Positions 27,437-37,082 of a DNA stretch of 64,000 nt are shown in pieces. The position numbers and the translations under genes were made by a program. The notes under the pieces are model-generated. The model did not search any database, was not told the origin of the DNA, and saw nothing but the letters and a program-made list of their open reading frames with translations. Source of the stretch: Leptospira bouyouniensis (GTDB lineage: Bacteria > Spirochaetota > Leptospiria > Leptospirales > Leptospiraceae); assembly GCF_004769525.1 (NCBI RefSeq), contig NZ_RQFT01000007.1, forward strand, positions 124,001 through 188,000. The letters run 5' to 3'. The stretch's first letter is position 1; each line of letters opens with the position of its first letter.

Positions 27437-28420
27437 ATGTTTAGGAATTGGTTTTATTTATGTTTCATCATATTTGTTGTCCAATGTAGTGCGGATCAAA
27501 ACAAAGTTGAAAATGATCTGTTGCTTGGGCTGACAGCGATCAATATTTTAGATAATCCAGGAACGATCGCATTTGCATTTGATCCTGAGAAAGATGATGA
27601 AATTTTCTTTTACAGTATCAAAGAAAATCGAGTTGTAAATGTTACTGAAAATATTGGTCGCGATTTAGCCCCTAGATGGAACCCAAGTGGTTTCCAATTA
27701 GCCTTCAATAGTCGTCGAACAATACATGGCCATAATCGACCAGAAATCTATACAATGGACTTCCCTACCAAAACAATAAAAAGAGTCACTACAACAAGTG
27801 CACCAGATGAAAACCAACGTGCCGCTTGGTTCCCAGATTCAAATGCATTAGTTTTTCAAAGAGGAACCTATTTTGCACCTGCTCGGCTTCGATTGATGAA
27901 AAACGATCTTAAAACAGGAACTGAAACAGTATTGTATGAAGCTGGTGACAAATTACATGCTGCTCCTGCTATTTCAGCAGATGGAACAAAAATGATATTT
28001 CAGTCTAACAAAGATTTTGCTGGTACCTTTCCATCTAGATTGTATATGATGAATCTTACAAATTCACAAATTTCTAATTTTGCCCACCCAGAAGTAGACT
28101 TAGGATCCGATTCTGATCCGAAATGGTCATTGGATGGAAAATGGATCACCTTTGCTTCTGCTAGAAATGGAGGAGGCAACTATAATCATATTTTCATATC
28201 CAATGTAGATACAGGTGAGATTCGCCAAATTACATTTGGAGATTTTAATGATTCTTCACCTGATTTTTCCCCCAACGGTAAGGATATCGTATTCCAATCC
28301 AATCGTTACAGAGAATACGGACTTCATATTGTTTCAATCGATTCAAAAGAAGTTCGATATTTACGTGAAGGGAGGACTCCTGTTTGGACATCTCGTTCTC
28401 TAAGTGAGCTTGGATATTAA
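27437..28420 (+). CDS. TolB-like beta-propeller lipoprotein
   Basis: A 327-residue lipoprotein with lipobox VVQC at about Cys17. The mature part contains repeated PD40/TolB propeller blades: APRWNPSGFQLAFNSRR, AAWFPDSNALVFQRG, APAISADGTKMIFQSNK, DPKWSLDGKWITFASAR and SPDFSPNGKDIVFQSNR. Five to six blades are evident. It has a good GAGG ribosome binding site before the ATG. Such proteins sit in the periplasm or at the surface and bind partner proteins; nothing nearby points to a Tol-Pal system. Confidence 0.88.
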   Translation: MFRNWFYLCFIIFVVQCSADQNKVENDLLLGLTAINILDNPGTIAFAFDPEKDDEIFFYSIKENRVVNVTENIGRDLAPRWNPSGFQLAFNSRRTIHGHNRPEIYTMDFPTKTIKRVTTTSAPDENQRAAWFPDSNALVFQRGTYFAPARLRLMKNDLKTGTETVLYEAGDKLHAAPAISADGTKMIFQSNKDFAGTFPSRLYMMNLTNSQISNFAHPEVDLGSDSDPKWSLDGKWITFASARNGGGNYNHIFISNVDTGEIRQITFGDFNDSSPDFSPNGKDIVFQSNRYREYGLHIVSIDSKEVRYLREGRTPVWTSRSLSELGY

Positions 28421-28438
28421 CGTAATCGACCCAAACAT

Positions 28439-28505
28439 CACATGAATCATTGATTCATGTGCACCTCAAGAGGACCTTAGTTAGGGAGAAAGCTTTTGAG
28501 GTGCA
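28439..28505 (+). terminator. Two overlapping inverted repeats before flgB
   Basis: CACATGAATCA / TGATTCATGTG (28439-28461, one-base centre) is a perfect 11-base palindrome. It overlaps by two bases the left arm of TGCACCTCAA / TTGAGGTGCA (28460-28469 and 28496-28505). They follow the lipoprotein stop by 18 bases and probably end its transcript. The remaining 112 bases up to flgB show only a purine-rich ribosome binding site. Confidence 0.45.
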
Positions 28506-28617
28506 TCTATGAATTCCCTTCCCCTACACCCCATCTTATTTTTTTCATTTTTGCGACATAAATGCCTTCAGGAGGAAGGAAAACCGTCCGAAAAGGAGTG
28601 TAGAGAGGAAGAGAAAT

Positions 28618-29049
28618 ATGTTTGAAGCAACACATTTCATGAAAACTCAAGACCTACTAGAACGAGGCCTTGGCGCAGCCACACAAAGACGGAAAGTGAT
28701 CACCGACAATATTGCCAATGCGGATGTACCGAATTTCAAACGTTCTGAAGTTGTTTTCGAATCTATGCTAAAACGAGCCATTGAATCGGAAAAAATTGAA
28801 AAGGAAAAGGCCGTTCCTACAAAAATCACAAACGATCGTCATATTGAATTTTTTAAACCTCTCGACTACCGTGATGCCAAACCGAAAACCAATTTGGATT
28901 ATTTAACCACAATGAGACCCGATGGAAACAATGTGGATATTGAAAAGGAAGTGGTAGAAGCAAACCAAAACCAAATGAGTTATAGTTTGATGATTGATCG
29001 TTTGAACCAGAATAACCGTCTCCTCAACATTGTGATGAGAACCAACTAA
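28618..29049 (+). CDS. flgB: Flagellar basal body rod protein FlgB
   Basis: A 143-residue rod subunit of the (periplasmic) flagellum. The rod signature is seen near the N terminus in RRKVITDNIANADVPNFKR, and the C terminus has VDIEKEVVEANQNQMSYSLM, both typical of FlgB. A GAGAGGAAGAG purine run precedes the ATG. It begins the flgB-flgC-fliE operon, with 10 bases to flgC. Confidence 0.96.
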   Translation: MFEATHFMKTQDLLERGLGAATQRRKVITDNIANADVPNFKRSEVVFESMLKRAIESEKIEKEKAVPTKITNDRHIEFFKPLDYRDAKPKTNLDYLTTMRPDGNNVDIEKEVVEANQNQMSYSLMIDRLNQNNRLLNIVMRTN

Positions 29050-29059
29050 GGAGTAAATT

Positions 29060-29521
29060 ATGGGTATGTTTGATTCGATTAATATTTCTGCGACAGGGCT
29101 TTCTGCTCAAAGACTCCGTATGGATGTCATCTCCAATAACATTGCCAACTCAACTACAACGAGAAACACCAATGGTGATGGTCCATTTCGTCGAGACCGA
29201 GTTATCCTAACACCGATTAACCTCAGAACACAATGGAAAAGCCCCGTGTATCCATTTGGTGTGGCCCCAGGAGAAGGGAAAGGGGTGAAAGTAATGAAGA
29301 TCGAAAAGGATATGAGCCCTCTTCGTTTGACTTACGACCCAACCCATCCAGATGCGATCCAAACTGGTCCGAAAAAAGGGTATGTCGAACTCCCGAATAT
29401 CAACATTGTCACAGAGATGACAGACATGATCTCTGCATCACGCTCTTATGAAGCCAATGTACAACTCATCAATGGCTCAAAAGCGATGATGAACAAAGCC
29501 ATGGAAATCGGTCGGGCCTAA
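29060..29521 (+). CDS. flgC: Flagellar basal body rod protein FlgC
   Basis: A 153-residue proximal rod protein. The N-terminal rod motif LRMDVISNNIANSTTTRN and the C-terminal PNINIVTEMTDMISASRSYEANVQ are typical. AAGGAG seven bases upstream marks the start. It follows flgB closely and is followed by fliE after about 116 bases. Confidence 0.97.
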   Translation: MGMFDSINISATGLSAQRLRMDVISNNIANSTTTRNTNGDGPFRRDRVILTPINLRTQWKSPVYPFGVAPGEGKGVKVMKIEKDMSPLRLTYDPTHPDAIQTGPKKGYVELPNINIVTEMTDMISASRSYEANVQLINGSKAMMNKAMEIGRA

Positions 29522-29637
29522 TTACGCCTGGCCCTACTACTTTTCCTTTTTGTTGGCCTCTCACATTTTCTGATGTGACATAATTTTTTACTTTAGATTT
29601 TTGAGATCCTACCGATGATTTGAATGAGGGATTCGCC

Positions 29638-30003
29638 ATGTCCATTGATCGCATTACAAACCTATCATCTTCCACCTACAAACCACATTCTTTACTACCA
29701 CAAGGGGACAAAGTGGGAATCTTTCGTTCTGATGAACGCCATTACGGAAAAACGAATGAAGCCAAATCTCCAGATGAAGTGGCCGGCACATTTGCTGATG
29801 CATTAAAAAAAGCATTTGAACAAGTAAACGACCAACAAGTAGAAGCAGATGAACTCACACAAAAAATTGTTTTTGATCCAAACTCAGTGGAACTCCATGA
29901 TGTGATGATTGCTGCAGAAAAAGCAAGGATTTCACTTACCTTCGCCAAAACCATGTCAGATGGATTCGTAAGAGCTTACAGAGAACTCACAACATTAAGA
30001 TAA
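29638..30003 (+). CDS. fliE: Flagellar hook-basal body complex protein FliE
   Basis: A 121-residue adapter between the MS ring and the rod. I start it at the ATG at 29638, with GAGGG upstream, rather than the in-frame TTG at 29620. The C-terminal half (FADALKKAFEQVNDQQVEAD, VELHDVMIAAEKARISLTF, RAYRELTTLR) is diagnostic of FliE. The next expected gene, fliF, is not adjacent but lies at 39674. Confidence 0.95.
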   Translation: MSIDRITNLSSSTYKPHSLLPQGDKVGIFRSDERHYGKTNEAKSPDEVAGTFADALKKAFEQVNDQQVEADELTQKIVFDPNSVELHDVMIAAEKARISLTFAKTMSDGFVRAYRELTTLR

Positions 30004-30041
30004 TTTAAGTAGTATGTAAGAGCGATATTTCGTCTTATCTG

Positions 30042-30515
30042 TCAATTGATAGGACGACCAAACACTCGTTCTACGGCCTCATACCGGATTTGGATTTGGT
30101 CAGTGGGACGAACTTTCACTCCTCGTTTCATTTGGACACCGTCCATCCTTTCTCCATTTACATACACCACCCAACCTTCATTCCAAGTATTCCGCACACC
30201 ATTCACTTCCATAATTTCCTCAGTTCGGTTGGTGGAGATAAAACGCATGGAAGGATCTTCTTTTTTGGACAATTCAGCGAGAAGGAAAAGTAAATCCTTC
30301 GATTCAAATAGTCCCGATGGAATCAATTTGTTTTCTTCAAAATCGCGGGAGATGAATTGGATTTGGATCGTTGGTTCTTTTGTTTTGTTTGCAGAAGTAG
30401 AGGAAAAGCAACTCACAAAAAATAGAATACTAGTAACAAAAATGATCAAAACAAAGGAATTGCACATTCTCTGTAATTGATTTAACTTCAGTTTTGGTAG
30501 TGGAATTGGATTCAT
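30042..30515 (-). CDS. Putative lipoprotein with DUF4430-like domain
   Basis: A 157-residue protein with an N-terminal hydrophobic segment ending in FVSC (about Cys36), a likely lipobox; the true start could be the internal Met17. The C-terminal half has WVVYVNGERMDGVQM and VKVRPTDQIQIRYE, the pattern of DUF4430 (transcobalamin C-terminal-like) domains. It lies nine bases after the MBL hydrolase gene on the same strand. Function unknown. Confidence 0.7.
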   Translation of the reverse strand: MNPIPLPKLKLNQLQRMCNSFVLIIFVTSILFFVSCFSSTSANKTKEPTIQIQFISRDFEENKLIPSGLFESKDLLFLLAELSKKEDPSMRFISTNRTEEIMEVNGVRNTWNEGWVVYVNGERMDGVQMKRGVKVRPTDQIQIRYEAVERVFGRPIN

Positions 30516-30524
30516 TTATATGTT

Positions 30525-31457
30525 TTAAGAGTGTTTTTCGGATTTTTCATACGCATACACCAAACCTTGTGCGTTCAAATTTACATCTAAACGCAGAAGA
30601 GCCCAATCTTTATCCGTGAGAGACACTTCATTATCATCGGCCAAAATTTGCATCATTTCTTTTACTTTTGTTTCCATAAATGGAAGGCGATTTTCTTTCG
30701 GAATGTTTTTTAAATCCAACATGGCGTCATGACAAAGTTGTAATCCTTTTTTTAAATCCCGAGCCCAATGATTTAAGTTTTGGATTGGTCCAAAATGTGT
30801 CAAATAACAAAGATTAGCCCCTGTGCCCAAAATCAAATCAATCGAATTAATAGCTTCCTTTGCATCAAAGTCTGTAGGAGTGGTTGTAGGAAAAATAAAT
30901 GATTTTCCATTTTCAAGATGTGGGTAAGAGATTCCAAAAGAATCACCGGTAAAAATTCCATTCAATTTTTTGTCATAAATACAAAAGTGATGATTCGCAT
31001 GTCCCTTTGTATAAATGAATTCAAAGCTATGGCTTCTCCAATCCAAAAACTCGCCATGTTCCATGACACGAACTCTTTCTTTTGGAATGGGTCTGATTTC
31101 CCCATACAATTTTTGGAAATTTTCTTTTCCATAGACGGAAGTAGCACTTTTGATGAGAAGGCTTGGATCAATCAAATGTTTGGCAGTCTTTGGGTGGGCA
31201 AGTAAGACTGCATTTGGGCATTTTTCTAGTAAATACCAAGCTCCACCAGCATGATCTAGGTGAACATGTGTTACGATGATGTAATCGATACAATTAACAT
31301 CAATTTGGTGATTTTCCATAACGGAAAGGATTTTGGGAATGGCATGTGTTGTATTTGTCTCAATGACAATTCCATGCCCCTCCTCTTCGATGAGATATGC
31401 AGAGGCAACTTGTTTTAGGTCAGCGTATTCAGTATCGATCGTGAAAAAAGATCCCAT
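30525..31457 (-). CDS. MBL-fold metallo-hydrolase
   Basis: A 310-residue metallo-beta-lactamase-fold protein. The zinc motif is THVHLDHAGG, followed by the later ligands in GHANHHF, FTGDSFG and LTHFGPI. This glyoxalase II-like pattern suits hydrolysis of a thioester, phosphoester or lactone. There is no signal peptide, so it acts in the cytoplasm. It lies downstream of glpD with an 84-base gap and is followed by the DUF4430-like lipoprotein. Confidence 0.9.
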   Translation of the reverse strand: MGSFFTIDTEYADLKQVASAYLIEEEGHGIVIETNTTHAIPKILSVMENHQIDVNCIDYIIVTHVHLDHAGGAWYLLEKCPNAVLLAHPKTAKHLIDPSLLIKSATSVYGKENFQKLYGEIRPIPKERVRVMEHGEFLDWRSHSFEFIYTKGHANHHFCIYDKKLNGIFTGDSFGISYPHLENGKSFIFPTTTPTDFDAKEAINSIDLILGTGANLCYLTHFGPIQNLNHWARDLKKGLQLCHDAMLDLKNIPKENRLPFMETKVKEMMQILADDNEVSLTDKDWALLRLDVNLNAQGLVYAYEKSEKHS

Positions 31458-31541
31458 ACCATAGTGTAAACATAGGAAATCACTTTGTCAGCTTAATTTC
31501 TAATTTCAGATTTCCGAATCAAGGTGATCCAAAATTTAAAA

Positions 31542-33164
31542 TTAAATATCTAATTTCTTTTCAATCGGTAATTCCAAAATTTTTAGTATCTTTTTTGTCT
31601 CCAGTTCCAATTCTTCTTGGGAAAATTTCAATTCCCTACCTGCTGTTTCGGTGACTAAGTCCATTTTCTCTTTGGGAAGCATTCCTAGGGTTCCGAGTCC
31701 TGTCCTTCTTAAGAAGATATCTGTCAATGTTTTTGCCATTTCGTAGCGGATAGCAAAAACTACCTCCGCTAATATCTCGCCATCCACACTTAAGACTGTT
31801 CCCCATTTTGGATTTTCCTCTACCAAAGCAAGGATGGTTTCATAGTCCACTCCATAATGGCGTACAAGGTAATCAATAGTTGATTCCGAAAATTCTTTGT
31901 GTTTTTCTTTTGCTTTGGATATAAAATCTTCAATCCCTATGATATGACTTCCATATAAATGTTGTTTTGCGGAGATACTGGGTTTGAATTTTTGTTTAAG
32001 TTTTTTCTGAATGGATTTAAAAATAGTCTCTGCAAAATGTCTACTTGTGGTATACTTCCCTCCAGCAGCGGTGATAAGTCCTCTGATGCCATCCTTTTCA
32101 TGGTCATACAATTCTGATCTTCGTGATGCTGAATAAGTATCATCACTTGCTTCGGCAAGTGGTCTAAGTCCACCATAAGCTGCAATTACGTCTTCTTTTT
32201 TTAGTTTAATTTTTAAATGTGAAGTTTCATTGATATATTCAATAAATTCGGAGATACTTTCCTTTGTGAGTTTCCAATCTTCCACCTTACCAAAGTAAGA
32301 CTTTTCAGTTGGACCGATCATGGAATGACCACGCCAAGGGGCAAAACTAAAATGACCTTTCTCTCCCACAAATAATGTCATGATAGGTGTAACTTGTTTT
32401 GTGATGAGATAAATTCCTTCTGATCTTTTTTTAGGAAAAGGCACTTCTGTTTTTTTTGATTTTGCGAGGACATCTTGTGTCCATGGTCCCGAAGCATTGA
32501 TCGTAACTTTCGAATGGATTTTGTAATCTTTTTTGGACAATGTATCAGTCACTTGAATGCCAACGACAGTATCTCCATCCCATAAAAGTTCCTTCACTTC
32601 TGAGTAGTTTGATACTTTAGCACCATACAATACTGCAGATTTTAGAAAACTAAGAGTTAATCTTTCGGGACTTAGACAAATTGCATCGTAAAAATATGCA
32701 GCATCTTCATAATCACCCAACTTTTGTTTCAATAGTTCTTTACGTTTGAGATAACGATGGTTTGGAATTTTTTTAGATCTGTCCCAAGTCCAAGCTTTGT
32801 CAAAAGATAAAAGATCATAAACGAACAAACCGAGCCTTGCAATGATCCCAGGTTTTGGAAGGATCATAGGATATGGATATACCAGGTTAGGTGCAATGTT
32901 TGAAAGATTCCTTCTCTCTTTTAATGCTTCCCTTACAAGTCCAATTTCAAATTGTTTTAAATAACGAAGTCCACCATGGATGAGTTTTCCTGTTGCTGCA
33001 GAAGTTGCCCCACCAAAGTCTTTTTTTTCAACTAGGCAAACGGAACAACCACGACTTGCCACTTCATATGCAAGTGTTGCTCCTGTAATCCCACCACCTA
33101 TGATGGTTACATCAAAGGATTCATCCTGGAAAGAGTCGATGAAGCGTTCTAGTTTTAAATTCAA
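31542..33164 (-). CDS. glpD: Glycerol-3-phosphate dehydrogenase (FAD)
   Basis: A 540-residue flavoprotein oxidising glycerol-3-phosphate to dihydroxyacetone phosphate and feeding electrons to quinone at the membrane. It has the FAD motif IIGGGITGATLAYEVASRG, the family segment GKLIHGGLRYLKQFE and a C-terminal DAO_C domain with a capping helical region. The start is TTG at 33164, overlapping the stop of the APH-like gene by four bases. It is the third gene of the FGGY kinase, APH-like kinase, glpD operon. Confidence 0.93.
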   Translation of the reverse strand: MNLKLERFIDSFQDESFDVTIIGGGITGATLAYEVASRGCSVCLVEKKDFGGATSAATGKLIHGGLRYLKQFEIGLVREALKERRNLSNIAPNLVYPYPMILPKPGIIARLGLFVYDLLSFDKAWTWDRSKKIPNHRYLKRKELLKQKLGDYEDAAYFYDAICLSPERLTLSFLKSAVLYGAKVSNYSEVKELLWDGDTVVGIQVTDTLSKKDYKIHSKVTINASGPWTQDVLAKSKKTEVPFPKKRSEGIYLITKQVTPIMTLFVGEKGHFSFAPWRGHSMIGPTEKSYFGKVEDWKLTKESISEFIEYINETSHLKIKLKKEDVIAAYGGLRPLAEASDDTYSASRRSELYDHEKDGIRGLITAAGGKYTTSRHFAETIFKSIQKKLKQKFKPSISAKQHLYGSHIIGIEDFISKAKEKHKEFSESTIDYLVRHYGVDYETILALVEENPKWGTVLSVDGEILAEVVFAIRYEMAKTLTDIFLRRTGLGTLGMLPKEKMDLVTETAGRELKFSQEELELETKKILKILELPIEKKLDI

Positions 33165-34012
33165 TTAAATTTCTCCTCATTTTGTAACCAAACTTTAATT
33201 TGGTATTTTAAATTCTCTCGTTCACTTTCTATGTCCCAAAGCCCAAGTCGTAAAATCAGTGATGAAAGTCTCCATAAATTCAGATCAGATTCAGTTATGC
33301 CACTTCGACGTTTGTAAGACTTCAAATAACCATGTAAGATAAACTTACGTACCAAAGTGTAAAATAAAATCTTTAACTTAGGAGTGCCGGGCCATAACTC
33401 AGCATCGGTAAACAGTAGTTTGGTAAAAGAAACATCGGCGCATGGATTCCCTTTGGCAGCAGTCATCCAATCGATTATGATCCTATCTTTACCCTGTATG
33501 ATTACATTCTCAGGATGAAAATCTAAATGTAGAACTGAATCACCTTCAGGTAAATTTTGTATATATGTTTGGATGGTCTCTTTTTGATTTGGAGATAAAA
33601 ATTCTAAGGGTTTCGCCGCCAAACACTCGCTTAAAATCAACTTAATATCTTTTAATTTTTGGCTTTTAATTTGATGCATTCCAAAATGTAAGTCTGCAAG
33701 GGTATCGGCAATTCGAAAGAGTTCAATCGGATTTTTGTCTGGTAACTTCGTTAATGAAATTCCTTGTAATCGATCAAAAATCAATCCATACCTATCACCT
33801 ACTCTTACCTTTCCATAACATTGCATCCCTGTCACATGCAAACGAAACACTTCCAATGTATTTACATATTCCGTTTCCATTTCCGCTTTGTTTGTATGGG
33901 CAAAAAACAATTTGAGAATTTGGTTGTTTGGCAACAAAAACAAATCCGCAGACCGACCAATTGCAAAAGGAACACCTAAATTTTCTTTGTTTAGTTCAAT
34001 ATATGAGTCCAT
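33161..34012 (-). CDS. Aminoglycoside phosphotransferase-family kinase
   Basis: A 283-residue protein-kinase-like small-molecule kinase. VLHLDFHPENVII holds the catalytic Asp and Asn, and IIDWMTAAKGNP the metal-binding DxxT-like segment. The N-lobe has RSADLFLLPNNQILKLF with the ATP-binding Lys. The family includes choline, homoserine and antibiotic kinases. Its place between an FGGY kinase (16-base gap) and glpD (four-base overlap) suggests metabolic rather than resistance function. The substrate is unknown. Confidence 0.87.
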   Translation of the reverse strand: MDSYIELNKENLGVPFAIGRSADLFLLPNNQILKLFFAHTNKAEMETEYVNTLEVFRLHVTGMQCYGKVRVGDRYGLIFDRLQGISLTKLPDKNPIELFRIADTLADLHFGMHQIKSQKLKDIKLILSECLAAKPLEFLSPNQKETIQTYIQNLPEGDSVLHLDFHPENVIIQGKDRIIIDWMTAAKGNPCADVSFTKLLFTDAELWPGTPKLKILFYTLVRKFILHGYLKSYKRRSGITESDLNLWRLSSLILRLGLWDIESERENLKYQIKVWLQNEEKFN

Positions 34013-34028
34013 TTCTCTTCTCTCTCGA

Positions 34029-35627
34029 TTATGAATTTAATATTTCAAAATGTTTTTTATTGGACGCGTATAGATTTTTAAATACTGAAAAGTTTTTATC
34101 ATATATGGTTTTTAAGTTGGGATTAGGAGTCCAAGTTTTATCAACAGGGATCATTCGTTTGATTTCTTCATACTTTTTGATTTTCCCAAGACCTAACGCT
34201 ACGATAGCGGCAGCTCCGATGGCGCCAACATTTTCTGAATGTTCAACTCTTTCTATGGTTTTTCCCGTAATGTCAGCTAACATTTGGCATATAAAACTAG
34301 ACCTGGCAACTCCACCAACAAAACGAATGGAATTCGAAGTTTTGACTTTCTTATTCGACAATTCGAGAATCCATCGTTTATGGAATAAAATTCCTTCAAT
34401 GACGGAACGGATCAAAACACGTTTTCCAGTATGTAAGCTGATATTAAAAAAGATACCTCGTGATTTTGGGTCTTCAAAGGGACAACGGTTTCCATGTAAC
34501 CACGGTGTAAAGATAACACCTTGTGAACCAGGTTCCGTGTCTTTGATGGAATCAAACATAAACTCAAATAAACTTTCGTAAACGGAATCAGGGTCATCAG
34601 TGATTTTCTTTTTTTCTAAATATAAATCAATTTCATCTAATGCCAAATGGTCTTTTACCCATTGTAAACATTTCCCTGATGTTTCTTGTTCCCCAAAATA
34701 ATTATAATACCCATCTCTTGCACCGACGATGGATGCAATCCTTGCATTAATATCGACAGTTCTTTTTTTAGTCACGGTTCCGATCCAACCAGAAGTCCCT
34801 GCATAGATATGGGTATCACCGAGGGTAACTGCTCCTGCACCCACTCCTATGAGAGAGGCATCTCCACCACCACCAAACACAGGTGTATCGGGCATGAGGT
34901 TTAAAAAATCTGCAGATTCTTTCGTTAACCCACCTACTTTATCTTCTGCATTGATGATCTTTGGTAAATGTTCACGTTTCACCCCAAACAGTTTGCAAAG
35001 TAGTGGACTCCAATTTCCTTTTCCCTTTCTTGAATTATATAAAAATGTAGCAAATGCAGAATCCCTTGTCATCACTGCTTGGTTTGTAGAGCGGGCAATC
35101 AAATATTCTTTGACATCAAACCACCACTTCACCTTTCGAAAGTTATCTGGCTCATTTCTTTCTACCCATTTATATTTCCATAGTGGATCTTTTACACTCG
35201 CTGCCACTGCCCCAGTGATCCAAAGTGATAACAAAAGTTTGATGGCATTGATACCTTCAATTTTGAGTCCATGTAAGATCCCAGTTTTCATTTCCAAACC
35301 AGCTCTTTGGTCCATATAACTCATTGCATTTCGGACTGGCCGGAATGTTTCATCGACTAACACAAGTCCTTGCATCTGGGAACAAAAGGAAATCCCCTGA
35401 ATGAATTCTTTTTTAACCCCACTCTCATCTAATACGTCTTTTGTGGTAGATTGCATCGCCATCCACCAATCTTCAGGATTTTGTTCGGCACCCCCATTCG
35501 GCAAAAGTTGAATTGGGTATTCTTTTGTAGCAGAAGAAACAAGTTCAAGAGTTGAATCCATTCGAAAGAGGCAAGTTTTCACCCCAGTCGTGCCAATATC
35601 ATAGGCTAGAATGTAATCTTTTTCCAT
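34029..35627 (-). CDS. FGGY-family carbohydrate kinase (xylulokinase-like)
   Basis: A 532-residue sugar or polyol kinase. AYDIGTTGVKTCLFR is the N-terminal phosphate-binding motif, ISFCSQMQGLVLVD and MSYMDQRAG follow, and IRFVGGVARSSFICQMLAD is the C-terminal FGGY signature region. The sequence style is closer to xylulokinase than to glycerol kinase, but its operon with glpD makes glycerol or another polyol possible. It starts at ATG with GGAG upstream. The divergent MFS transporter begins about 250 bases away, with a palindromic operator in the gap. Confidence 0.85.
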   Translation of the reverse strand: MEKDYILAYDIGTTGVKTCLFRMDSTLELVSSATKEYPIQLLPNGGAEQNPEDWWMAMQSTTKDVLDESGVKKEFIQGISFCSQMQGLVLVDETFRPVRNAMSYMDQRAGLEMKTGILHGLKIEGINAIKLLLSLWITGAVAASVKDPLWKYKWVERNEPDNFRKVKWWFDVKEYLIARSTNQAVMTRDSAFATFLYNSRKGKGNWSPLLCKLFGVKREHLPKIINAEDKVGGLTKESADFLNLMPDTPVFGGGGDASLIGVGAGAVTLGDTHIYAGTSGWIGTVTKKRTVDINARIASIVGARDGYYNYFGEQETSGKCLQWVKDHLALDEIDLYLEKKKITDDPDSVYESLFEFMFDSIKDTEPGSQGVIFTPWLHGNRCPFEDPKSRGIFFNISLHTGKRVLIRSVIEGILFHKRWILELSNKKVKTSNSIRFVGGVARSSFICQMLADITGKTIERVEHSENVGAIGAAAIVALGLGKIKKYEEIKRMIPVDKTWTPNPNLKTIYDKNFSVFKNLYASNKKHFEILNS

Positions 35628-35724
35628 GGAAACTCCTTCGCTTGGGGGTTCTCACTCTCCATTTTCTTGTTTTACCCCTCAAATTAGGGCAAAATTGAGA
35701 TTTTTCTTTCCCAAAGAGAAAAAA

Positions 35725-35740
35725 GTGAGTGATCACTCAC
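35725..35740 (+). promoter_or_regulatory. TetR-type operator palindrome upstream of the MFS gene
   Basis: GTGAGTGATCACTCAC is a perfect 16-base palindrome in the gap between the divergent FGGY kinase and MFS genes. Its half-site GAGTGA/TCACTC is the same as in the larger palindrome at 37839-37870 next to the tetR gene, so both should bind the same repressor. Of the 249 bases between kinase and transporter starts, this is the only clear element. Confidence 0.65.
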
Positions 35741-35876
35741 AAGGATTTAGTAGGATCAGCTCCGTTGGCAATCGATTTTTAATCTCCCTCTACCTTTTCT
35801 GAGCAGACTCACCAGATTTGTGAAAAGGGGATTTGGAAATGAAATGTTACTTTTGGGAAACAAGGGAGTGATTTGT

Positions 35877-37082
35877 ATGAACCAAGTACCAGTAAAACTT
35901 TATCGATACCGTTGGGTGGTACTATTTGCCTATATTGTGATCACTGCTACCATATGTTTACAATGGCTTACGTTTGCGCCGATCGCAAGGGAAGCGAAAG
36001 AGTTTTTCCAAGTCTCTGCCTTACAAATTGATCTCCTCTCCCTTATCTTTTTAGTCGTTTTTGTATTCATAGCAATTCCCGCTTCCTATGTCATTGATAC
36101 TTATGGAGTGAAAATTGGTGTTGGATTTGGAGCACTCCTAACAGGTGTTTTTGGGTTACTCAAAGGTTTTTATGCAACAGATTATACAATGGTATTTGTT
36201 TGCCAACTTGGCCTTGCGATCGCCCAACCTTTTTTACTCAATGCGGTAACAAAAATCAGTGTATTATGGTTTCCGATCCAAGAACGAGCCACTTCAGTTG
36301 CTCTCGGAACATTAGCACAATTTTTAGGGATCATCATTGTGATGATCCTCACTCCTATTTTATTACACAGTGGACAAACCATTCCACAAGTGATGCAAGT
36401 GTATGGATTCGTTTCTATGTTATGTGCAATTTTATTTTTAGTCCTAGTGAAAGAAAAACCACCCACCTCACCAAGTACACATGGTGAAGACCATGAATTA
36501 CCTTTTTTTGAAGGGATTTCTTTTTTATGGAAACAAGCGGATATGAAAAAAATTCTCTTTTTGTTTCTGATTGGGCTCGGTGTCTTCAATGCAGTGAGTA
36601 CTTGCATTGATCAAATTTGTGAGATCAAGGGACTCACGACAGAAGAATCTGGTCTTGTGGGTGGTGTAATGCTCATTGCAGGGATTTTTGGTGGTGTCAT
36701 CATCCCACCGATCTCTGACAAAATCCAAAAACGAAAACTATTTTTAATCATCGCAATGGTTGGGTTTATGGCAGGGCTTAGCATTTTTGTTTTATTGGAA
36801 GGATTTATAACCTTACTGTTTGGTTCGATTGTGATTGGATTTTTTCTGCTTGGAATTGGTGCACCCATTGGGTTCCAATACTGTGCTGAAATTACATCCC
36901 CTGCACCAGAATCAACTTCACAAGGATTATTACTGCTTGTAGGTCAAGTATCAGGAATTCTTTTTATCCTAGGACTTAACTTTTTTGGAATGGTATCGTT
37001 TTTATATGTTTTACTGGCACTAACAGCGATTACACTTGCTTTAGTCTTTCGTTTAAAAGAAAGTCCGTTTATGGAACCTTAA
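35877..37082 (+). CDS. MFS transporter (FLVCR-like)
   Basis: About 401 residues from the ATG at 35877; a longer in-frame GTG start at 35820 is possible. Twelve hydrophobic segments are evident. The beginning, YRYRWVVLFAYIVITA, followed by QWLTFAPIAREAKEFF and ISVLWFPIQERATSVAL, resembles the FLVCR branch of the major facilitator superfamily, whose animal members move heme or choline. This resemblance is by eye. The gene is convergent with tetR (4-base overlap) and carries the shared palindromic operator upstream, so it is probably repressed by that TetR. Confidence 0.88.
   Translation: MNQVPVKLYRYRWVVLFAYIVITATICLQWLTFAPIAREAKEFFQVSALQIDLLSLIFLVVFVFIAIPASYVIDTYGVKIGVGFGALLTGVFGLLKGFYATDYTMVFVCQLGLAIAQPFLLNAVTKISVLWFPIQERATSVALGTLAQFLGIIIVMILTPILLHSGQTIPQVMQVYGFVSMLCAILFLVLVKEKPPTSPSTHGEDHELPFFEGISFLWKQADMKKILFLFLIGLGVFNAVSTCIDQICEIKGLTTEESGLVGGVMLIAGIFGGVIIPPISDKIQKRKLFLIIAMVGFMAGLSIFVLLEGFITLLFGSIVIGFFLLGIGAPIGFQYCAEITSPAPESTSQGLLLLVGQVSGILFILGLNFFGMVSFLYVLLALTAITLALVFRLKESPFMEP

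Noticed and set aside
33161..34012. APH-family gene as an antibiotic resistance gene
   Set aside because: It is embedded in a polyol-metabolism operon with no mobile elements near; a metabolic kinase is more likely.
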